Assembly (NCBI GenBank): GCA_032718475.1
Contig: JAUCBJ010000539.1
Coordinates: 31,742 to 95,741 of the forward strand
Source: Nemertoderma westbladi
Taxonomy: Eukaryota; Xenacoelomorpha; Nemertodermatida; Nemertodermatidae
Direction of reading: 5' to 3'
Length of the DNA stretch: 64,000 nucleotides
Shown here in pieces: positions 55,835 to 64,000 of the stretch. Both the position numbers and the translations under genes were made by a program. Numbering within the stretch: the stretch's first letter is position 1; each line of letters begins with the position of its first letter. The notes beneath the pieces were generated by a model that ran no database searches, was not told the origin of the DNA, and saw only the letters and a list, made by a program, of their open reading frames with translations.

Positions 55835-57070
55835 TTTGGCTTTCTACCTGGGAGATCCACCCGCCAGGCCGTGGATCAGCTCCTATCCGATATCTGGGCG
55901 GCATTTCAAACCCCGGTAAACGGAAAGCATGTCCTGTACGCCGCGTTCGTCGACTTCCGTAAGGCTTTCGACGTCGTCAGTAGGGCGGTCCTCCTTTACA
56001 AGATATACAAACTCGGCATCCGTGGGAAGACCTACGACATTATTAAATAACTACTACTGTAGACAACTCCATCAGAATCTACGACGGCCTCCGTTTAACC
56101 AACGCTATTAAGCAGCTCCGCGGAATCCTCCAAGGAGACTGTCTCTCACCAACCTGCTTCCTTATATTCATTACCAACCTTGCCCACACAATTCTAAATG
56201 TCTGTAATCTAATAAAGCTCATTTACTACTGTATGCGGATGACCTGGTCTTATACTCAACTGATCGAGCCGACCTCCAACATGCCCTAGATATTCTACAC
56301 GACTGGTGTATCCTAAATGGTATTACTGTAAACATCAAGAAAACAAAAATAATGAAATTTCGTAAAGCTGGCCGCCTCGCTAAAAATGATAATTTTACAT
56401 ACAATGGAACTCATTATAACAAATCGTTACGAATATTTAGGTTTAAGCCTTCCCTATGTTTCTCCGAACATATCCAACAAAAGAAATCTTCCGCTTTCTC
56501 AATAATTGGATCCCTAAGTAAGTTACCTCTACTTACAATCGAAACCGGAATAAAACTTGTCAATATGAAGGCATCACTTTACATCATAACAAGTATTGGT
56601 CAATATCTCACACTAAATAACCTCAAGGAACTCGACAAAATTAAAACGCAACATATGAAAAGAATGATCTGTCTCCATAAATCTGTCTCCTCAACATTAG
56701 CCCTGAATTTAGTAAATGAAAAACCCCTAATGGAAACCGTTATATCAACCCACCCCGACAACTTCAAAAGTGACGTCATCGCTCCCTACAGAGCCTTCCG
56801 CTCGGAACGGGAGGCCAACTTTATATCGCAACGGTATGCTGATGGTCCCGGATTTGCCAGTTCGGTGTGGAAGCGGGCTAGCCAACGCAACCGGCACCAC
56901 ATTACGCGTGCGACCTCACATGGTTTTCACCACCTCGTCTGCAAAAACTCAACCCCATTTCACACGCTCTCCCCCGAATGCCACTGCCGATACTGTAACT
57001 CAATTTGCGACCGATACCACGCGCTCAGCTGCCCCCAGTGCCCATCTCTTACCTTTCTCGCCTCAAATTA
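55835..57070 (+). pseudogene. LINE RT, 5'-truncated, frameshifted, with C-terminal CCHC motif
   Basis: Starts FGFLPGRSTRQAVDQLLSD, FVDFRKAFDVVSRAVLLYKI; a stop follows at 56047. Other frames give RGILQGDCLSPTCFLIFI, a YADD-like region near 56226, then a 239-codon open part from 56352 with KFRKAGRLAKNDNFTYNG and LVNEKPLMETVI and the terminal CHCRYC...DRYHALSC zinc motif. Clade not assigned. Related fragments: 36955-37110 and 48140-48604. Confidence 0.85.
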
Positions 57071-57446
57071 ACTCATTTGAATTATCTGTATATTGCCCAT
57101 GTTACCGTACAATATTTCAATTTTACCCCGCGTGGGGGTGTATATTATAATATTAAAATAAATGTAAAGTGCATTTTTTATTCGTATGAAATTAAATTTT
57201 CTGCTAACTTATTTCATAGACTAAATTTAGTGAATTTGTTATCGATATTTCGCTTAATCCACTTTTCGTTGTTTCATTCTCGAGTTATGGAAACTTTTGT
57301 AATTTTCACCCAAAATTGAAAAATTTTTAATTTTGGTGCAGCACCACATTTGACACCAAAAAATGATCATAAAACACACACAAATTTCGAAATATCTTGC
57401 CATTTACAGAATCAGCGCCGAAACTTACTACTAGAGGTACTTATTC
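57071..57446. other. No gene seen
   Basis: AT-rich 3' flank of the LINE, with TTGGTGCAGCACCA at 57333 as also seen near 37950. Confidence 0.4.
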
Positions 57447-57654
57447 AGCCGTTAGGCCAGGGAATACGCACAACGTTAACGTATGATTACTATTTCCAGT
57501 GCGGTCCCCCTGAGGAAACTCTAGAACTCATTTAACTTCCATTTAAGTTTGCAAGGCAGATTTGCGCCCTGGCTTTAAAACATTCTCGCCGGCCTCCATG
57601 CGGGGATCAAAACCACGACCTACGGAGAGATATGAACCACTACACCAAGGAGGT
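57447..57654 (-). repeat. tRNA-derived SINE, family A, copy 3 (diverged)
   Basis: Inverse of the family-A body: GGCCAGGGAATACG, TTTCCAGTGCGGTCCCCCTG, CTCATTTAACTTCCATTTAAG, then a damaged B box and ACCACTACACCAAGGAGG as A box. It ends directly before the 41-bp minisatellite. Confidence 0.78.
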
Positions 57655-57664
57655 GGGAGTAACA

Positions 57665-58205
57665 TACATGTCGCACAATCTCAGAATTGAGTTAAAAAAC
57701 TCCGTCTCATGTCGCACAATGTCCGCATTGAGTTAACAGACTCCGTCTCATGTTGCACAATTTCCGAATTGAGTTAACAGACTCCGTCTCATGTCGCACA
57801 ATCTCCGGATTGAGTTAACAGACTCCGTCTCATGTCGCACAATCTCTGGATTGAGTTAACAGACTCCGTCTCATGTCGCACAATCTCCGGATTGAGTTAA
57901 CAGACTCCGTCTCATGTCGCACAATCTCTGAATTGAGTTAACAGACTCCGTCTCAAGTCGCACAATCTCCGAATTGAGTTAACAGACTCCGTCTCATGTC
58001 GCACAATCTCCGGATTGAGTGAACAGACTCCATCTCATGTCGCACAATCTCCGGATTGAGTTAACAAACTCCGTCTCAAGTCGCACAATCTCTGGATTGA
58101 GTTAACAGACTCCGTCTCATATCGCACACTCTCTGAATTGAGTTAACAGACAACGTCTCATCTCGCACAATCTCCGGATTGAGTTAACAGACTCCGTCTC
58201 ATCTC
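57665..58205. repeat. Minisatellite, 41-bp unit, about 13 copies
   Basis: The unit contains TGAGTTAACAGACTCCGTCT and CATGTCGCACAATCTCCGGA. Starts of GAGTTAA recur every 41 bases from 57689. Units differ by a few substitutions (CTCAAG for CTCATG; CTCTGAA for CTCCGGA), some shared by neighbours, as in unequal exchange. The array abuts the LTR-like repeat at 58209. Confidence 0.95.
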
Positions 58206-58208
58206 ACA

Positions 58209-59375
58209 TGTTTGCGCTTTTAAGACCTTTGACAGTTTAACCTGCCAAATTAGGATGTCTTTTAGATGATATATAGTCTTTAGCCTATGACGAGTATTTG
58301 ATACACTACATTAGCCGAAGCCAGTCTATGCGCAATCATTCACCCGCTGGATATACCCGGGAGACTGAATTCGGAAGCTTAATGATTGATGGTGTAAGCC
58401 TACCGTATTATTCGACTGATCGTAATATATAATCTCTGACAAATATTATTCACTTTCGGGAAATATTAACAGTTCCTTTAGGACGTGGCGCTCTAAATAT
58501 GTAAACAGAGTTATGACTTAAACTAGACACAACGAAAAGGCTATAGATTCACGTATATGGCGCATTCTTTAGGAGATGCTTTGTTATCAGTTACAATCAT
58601 ACACAATGCTGCACAATGCTGCACACCAATCTGCCGACCTTCACTAATTTTAGTCACATACAAAGAGAATAACAGACAATACATGTAGGGCCTATAAAAT
58701 AGCATTAGATTCACTTCAAACCACTTAACATAGGTCGCAATCGTTTATCTGTAACCGGTCTCTCTAACCTTTAGTATATCAAGAAGGTTGGGTGTCTGAC
58801 TATTGATCAGTATTCCAAATATAATCTTCCATCAACAAATATAATGAATAACCGACAGCAAAAGCAGTAATGTTAAGTAAGATATGCATGATATGTTTAG
58901 TAAGCATTGATAAGGTAACTCGTTAACTCGATAACAGATATACGTTCTATAATTAAGCCTACTAATGTAAGACTAAAGACTGAAACACGGAGGTGCCAAA
59001 AGCCGGTGTTCTTAGGCTCTGGGAAAAAACATAACACTGAATTCCTGAGTTTCTGTATCCACCTCCAACACAGAGACAAAAAAACGCTCTGATTGGTCGA
59101 CCGAACAACGAGAGAACAAAGAAACAAAGAAATGTCGACGTGGCAATATCAGCTGTTAGCCGTTGTCATGGTAGCGAAACTGTTTTCAAGAGTATCGAGC
59201 TTATTGCGTCCCGAAATTGCGGATTATGTCCTCTAAAGTACAAATACAGAAGAAATGGCTTTTATGTCCTCTAAAACACCAGTACAGTAAGGACATGGCC
59301 TTTTTATGCCGAGTAAACCAACTACAGAGTACTTTACGGGGATAATAACCGGCTAATTACGCAAAAGCTTTTACA
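58209..59375. repeat. LTR-like repeat, copy B (TG...CA ends)
   Basis: About 1167 bp aligned from end to end with 7656-8893, beginning TGTTTGCGC and ending TTTTACA. Shared landmarks include GCCAAATTAGGATGTCTT, ATTAACAGTTCCTTTAGGAC, AATGAATAACCGACAGCA and AGTATCGAGCTT. The TATA-like word of copy A is altered (AATATGTAAAC). It is followed after 25 bases by the unknown coding element, so the two may be parts of one retroelement. Confidence 0.65.
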
Positions 59376-59399
59376 CCGCTCCCAGAAAATGGGATTTAA

Positions 59400-61052
59400 G
59401 TCTATAAAATATAACAAATCACAGTTTCTAAAATATAAAGATACTCTAAACAGTTAGTCTTTCTTACGCAGACGGCGTTTACGCAGTTTTTGAGGCTAGC
59501 AAGAGTCCTTTTCTCTTTGGGGCGAGCCACTTTACTAGGAGGGCTATAAATCCTGGGTGAAGGGTGCAATATGATTGCATCAGAAGGTGTAGGATTATGG
59601 TCGGGGTATCCGCCGTTTCGATATGCTTCTCCTCGAGCTGATTTTCCTCCGCTCGTAGCTGGATACGTTCATCCAAAAACTCTCGCAGAGAATGGGGTTG
59701 CCTAAGTTCGATATCTTCTTAGAGATTCTGGATTTTACAATCGAACTGAGATAAAGACAATTCGTTTATCGCTTGGACTTGCTGTTACAACTTACGTTTA
59801 TCTGAACAAACGCAGGTTTCCTTTCTGATCTTTGTAGAATAGCGTTTAACTCGTTTGGTACAACGTTCTCCGCCACTTTGGTGACAGGTTATATCGTGTT
59901 AAGCCGGGACGGGACGATGGTAAGGGTTAAACGGCGATATTAAATGTCCGCGTCCCAATCCGGCTAGGTAGAATGGGCTAGTATCTAGGAAGCCCACAAC
60001 TGGGGTGCCACCGACTAATTGTTCAGGTAACACTAGATCTTTGAGCAGTGAGTACAGCTCGGGAGGATCCGTCATACTAATAGGATCAAATCAAGAGTCT
60101 GAAGTCTCACTAGGGAATGAGGAGTTCTGATCGAGTATTCCGAAACTCTGATCATTGGTTTATTTAAGGATCGTCTGAGTCGAACGAGCGTAGGTGATAC
60201 ATCGAACAAGTTTCGCTCGAAACTCCCGTAAGTATAGCGAGTAAAACCGTGTTTAAAGCAACGTCTCCGCGGATGTTTATGTCTTTCCGTTTGTTGGTTG
60301 GGTCTTGGGCATTCCTCGCAATAATACCAAAAACGCACGTCTTGTAGGGGAAACGCGAGTGATCTTTCTCCAGCTTACAATATTCCTCCATCCGTTCGAA
60401 GCTATCCGGTACAACAGGTAGCGATCGATCGGCGGTAAGATACATCATAGTGGAATAGAGCCGTTTGAGTTCTACCATGCGGTCATGATGTATACCTTGA
60501 GGATATCGAGTTTCTAGATTCTGTTGACTGGTAATATCGAGATAGGTTTCTCTCAAGAATTCCAGGTATTTGGTGGAGTCGCTGCGTTTATCCGGCTCTT
60601 CGACATCTGCACTTTCGAGTCGGTTTCGAATAGAATTTTCGTGTTCGAGTCTCAGTTTATCGTTCCGCTTCCGCTGGGTATGATATTTAAATAAAACCAT
60701 TTCCCTTTGGTGTCTATATCGTTCGTATCGTGTAGGTCGATAGGATGACCAGTAGTTAAGAAGTCCATATACGTACCATTACGATGCGTATAGCGAGCGG
60801 TGAATTTTCTACAGTCTAACCCACGCGCAAGTTGCTCCCGGGACATTGGCGGTTAGATATAACGACCATCGTCCTCCGTAGTAGTTGGACCAGCGTCGCC
60901 GCGTATCAAGCTATCAACAAACGCTTGTAAAGGTAGAGTATATCGCTCCCTGATACCAAGATCATCTTCTATCAACTCAATCATATCTGCTATATAAGTT
61001 TATCCATATTATAATGAGTTTATATTTAGGCGAGCGGGCGTCGCTGCCTCGC
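59400..61052 (-). pseudogene. Unknown repeated coding element, copy 2, broken
   Basis: On the minus strand an ATG at 60984 opens text matching copy 1 (LRIRERYT-like, GDAGP, EDDGRYI) with a stop at about 60856, then MSREQLARGLDCRKFTARYT and HPIDLHDTND. After a frameshift, 60700-60164 gives about 175 codons: RLESADVEEPDKRSDSTKYL, LRETYLDITSQQNLETRYPQ, RFPYKTCVFGIIARNAQDP, DVALNTVLLAILTG. Smaller frames continue to 59479. I recognise no domain. Similarity to copy 1 begins at 61052 and, where copy 1 is available, covers the first 400 bases. Possibly a gag-like gene; the neighbouring LTR-like repeat supports that weakly. Confidence 0.5.
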
Positions 61053-62569
61053 CCGGGTTGAGATTCTTAGTATATTTCCTAAGTTCTAAACAAGTCTGCT
61101 TAGAAAGGCTTAGAACGCTTAGCAACGCTGGTGCAAAGGGTGAGTAAAGTACTTAACAAATTTTCCAATTTCATAAAAATGACATTGCAAGTTTATAATG
61201 TTTAGTAAGTTGTTGCTATGTGACTGACAAGTATTACAGGATATATAAACGTGCTTTATATGTAACCGATGATATATGCAAGCACTTTGCAAGTGTAATG
61301 AACTAATAACATGCGCATTACAAATCTAGCATATATCTGTAACCTATATATTCCCGGCACTAGTTCGAACCTGCGTCGCAAATTTTTTTAAGTAATAATT
61401 ATTTTTGAAAAATAAATGTTGTGGGAAGAGTGGCGGTTAGCTTTCGAATGAAAGTAAATGATGACCCCCCCCCCCCCCCCCCTCTGAGACAAGAGAAACA
61501 ACACACGGAACATCATAGTGAGTGATGTACTGTATGCTATGCACTTGTGTTTGGTTTGATACTCTTTGTTGCAACCCCCCCCCCCCCTCCCCTATGACAT
61601 ATGTAAACAAATTAATACCGAGACTCAATGTTTTTAATATAAACAACATATAAACAAACATATTATTACTGTACGTTACATACACATCAGATCTAAACGC
61701 GTAAATACTGTAGGTCTACACTAAAACACAGTTACGTCGGAAAAATTTATCCAAAAAGTTCAAAAATGGTATTCCTCATTTCTGTTTATGCAATAATACT
61801 ATTTAATTCAAATTTGTAATCTTATCAAGCGCTACAGTAGATTACGATTTGAGCACGAAATAAAATAGAAAATTTATCACCCGTCATATAAAGTTACCAA
61901 TAACATCATCATATTATATTATAACTATATGGATTGCAGCAATTGTATTTTGAACATTAGGGTTAACTTTTCCCAACGAAAATAGTGGTTCAATGAATAC
62001 ATTAAAATTAGAAATACATACACAGAAACATTAAAAATGATTTTAGACATGTTCAAAATCATTAATACAAGGAATTCCAAATAATGAAGTGCTACGGCTA
62101 CCATTCATAGTACTGGTATTGTAGATATAGATATAAGGTTATTATTGAGATTAGATGCAGGATAACTAGCGGTTCATTGTGGTGGTCCAGTTGAATTTTA
62201 GAGCATTTTTTTTACAATTTCGTTACCGGTACTACCCGGTGTCTGTGAGAAAAGACGGTTTCCTTGGGAAAATGTCTGGAAAACACAGAATAAAAAATCA
62301 GGGAAAATATTTTTAAAGTAGGCCTACTTTTTTATCTTCATTTTGTTATTTTTTATTGGGAGCTGCCGCTCCCATACCCCAGACCCCCGTTTAGTACAAT
62401 GAAACAGCTTTAACAATAATATAATATAAAGCAAAATTACAATTAATATTATACTCTGAGAGTTTTACAAGAACCTACAGTAACTATAATGCCAAATAGA
62501 TAACACAGATACAAATAAGAGAAAGCACAACACAACATAGTTTACAGATTCAGTTTACAGCGTCAGACG
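61053..62569. other. No gene seen; poly-C runs and AT-rich DNA
   Basis: C-runs at about 61466 and 61576 and GGGAGCTGCCGCTCCCA near 62360, a short hairpin. No frame or repeat family is convincing. Confidence 0.45.
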
Positions 62570-63130
62570 AGTGGAGTGATCGGCAATCCATCCTCCGTAC
62601 CCAGACCACTGTGCCACTATAGCCTCGACTCCCTGATGCAATGAGAAGCCCCTCGAACTATGGCGAACTGCACACGGCGGCGAACCCACTCCATGACGGT
62701 GCTATAAGGTCTGTCCCAGTTGTGGTGTAACCTATCAGCGAAGATACTCGGGAGCTTGTTGGCATGCGGTGCCAGAACTCCATTCTACGGAGAGACAAGA
62801 GACTACGAAGGGTGCAAAAGTCCGCTCTCCTCTGTCTCGCTGGTTCCACATATAGTGCGGTTTTAGCGTCCTCCACAGATTCTAGGACCCTCATCGGGGG
62901 GCGTCCCGCATATGGCTCGGCGTCATCGGTTTACGACCCTGATATCTAACAACGCCTGAGTCTGCCGGTTGAATGCCCCCCGAACTCATACATCACACCA
63001 AGTCCTGCCTCTCCACTTAATCCAGGCTGGTCTCTGACTATGGGTTCCGACTGTCACGTTTCGTGGTCCAAATGCTAGAGAGGCCAGATCCCCAACAACA
63101 TCACGGAGTTCAATATATGTCTTTGGATTA
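62570..63130 (-). pseudogene. LINE 3'-end remnant
   Basis: A minus-strand frame around 62625-62770 reads FADRLHHNWDRPYSTVMEWV then RRRVQFAIVRGASHCIRESR, resembling the closing segment of some LINE polyproteins (YSTVM-W-R-R--F-LLR...C-RG-R). Upstream text to about 63130 is degraded. Low confidence on the limits. Confidence 0.5.
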
Positions 63131-64000
63131 TGAGGCCTTTTTTAAATTCCAATTCTTCCAAAGTCAATTGTTATTAATCAAATTTCACTAACATTCAAAT
63201 AACTTGAATTTTAATTGTATCAATTAGGCATTAATTCAATTAAATTGTCAATTAGCAACAATCGGACAATTAGGCAAACCATAAATATTTCATTAACGAT
63301 ATAGACAGTACAAACAAAACAAATAAACAATAAACAAAACAAGTATACAAAAGGCACTAAACAATTAAAGATTACAAAACTCTATAAATAATAACAAAAT
63401 TAAAGAGTACAAAATACAATAAACAATTGAATTGAAGTAAACAAACAGCAATAAAGCTACCAGTATAAATTAAAGTAACAAAACGCTATACACTATTTAT
63501 TAAAGTAAGCAAAACTCATTAAACAATTAAACGTAAATAAAGAAAACTCAATAAACGCAACTCTGCAGTTCAGCAGTAGGCCTACTGACCACAAAATGAC
63601 TGAATGAGTCATTTATTGGCGGTGGATCATGTGACTGATTTTTAATTGCAATGCGTGTCAAGCACCACTAAAGTTCTTATTAAATTTTTGTCAAGTTATA
63701 AAGTCAACGAAAGTATGTTCTAGGTATACAAAATTTGTTAAAAATTTGCTAAGTGCATTGCATGATTATAAAGTCATCGAAATTATATTCTAGGTATACA
63801 AAATTTGTTAAGAATTTGTTAAGTGCATTGCATGATAAGTGCCCACCCAAATATTTCTTAAAATCTATACTGTACTTGGCAAGTATTTTTTAATTCCTTA
63901 ACAAATAATGCAAAATGTGGTAATTGTAAAAATTTAGTAAAATTATCATGCCAGTACCTTGCCATTAGGTAGTACTTTACTAATATGATAAGATTCTCAA
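63131..64000. other. No gene seen; tandem duplication at 63685
   Basis: AT-rich with many AACAAT/AAACAA words to 63560. A 77-bp duplication (TATAAAGTCANCGAAA, TTCTAGGTATACAAAATTTG, AAGTGCATTGCATGAT) covers about 63688-63835. Confidence 0.6.

Noticed and set aside
57665-58205. Possible CRISPR array
   Set aside because: The 41-bp units are contiguous with no unique spacers and lie in eukaryotic DNA; it is a minisatellite.
61137-64000. One large element spanning the right edge, from AGTAAAGTACTTA near 61144 and TAGTACTTTACTAA near 63970
   Set aside because: The inverted match is short and AT-rich and the right side runs out of the window.

Overview
The window is AT-rich eukaryotic DNA, almost certainly from a metazoan and most likely an aquatic invertebrate. 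The evidence is spliced genes with GT..AG introns, WD40 proteins, a speriolin-type (SPATC1-like) protein, BEL/Pao and Penelope-like retroelements, several non-LTR retrotransposon families and many tRNA-derived SINEs. I cannot name the species from the sequence. No rRNA, functional tRNA, operon or CRISPR array was seen.

Layout. 1-8900: a fragment of an unknown repeated coding element (1-388), a BEL/Pao gag-protease ORF on the minus strand (1975-5400) that has lost RT, RNase H and integrase, its repeat-rich leader, and a 1.24-kb LTR-like repeat (7656-8893). 8950-12440: a SINE, two foldback elements, and an intronless speriolin-domain gene (10642-11943, minus). 12730-24400: repeats, including decayed and near-intact copies of one LINE family and several non-autonomous elements, each carrying many copies of its own private 10-14-bp motif. 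24469-29222: six exons of one unrecognised plus-strand gene, with a 2.02-kb DNA transposon in an intron (11-bp TIRs, 4-bp target duplication). 29399-36935: a decayed DEDD-type 3'-5' exonuclease-like sequence, then two Penelope-like elements arranged head to head; the plus copy was later split by a 1287-bp LINE flanked by an AGTAA duplication. 38277-39318: a 53-bp-arm hairpin and a WD40 exon with a one-base frame break. 39900-45270: MITEs and foldbacks. 45545-47841: a large WD40 terminal exon (minus). 48140-57100: LINE fragments, a second copy of the 2-kb transposon (51656-53680), an isolated candidate exon and SINEs. 57665-61052: a 41-bp minisatellite, a second LTR-like repeat and a second, longer but broken copy of the unknown coding element. 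61053-64000: mostly unassigned AT-rich DNA with a LINE 3' remnant.

The genes do not form a pathway. The host content is a speriolin-like gene, a multi-exon acidic/basic protein gene, and parts of two WD40 genes; the rest is a layered record of transposition in which several insertions can be ordered in time. The strongest candidates for something undescribed are the 2-kb motif-array transposon, the related motif-studded elements, the hammerhead-like motifs at the Penelope ends, and the unknown coding element shared by 1-388 and 59400-61052.
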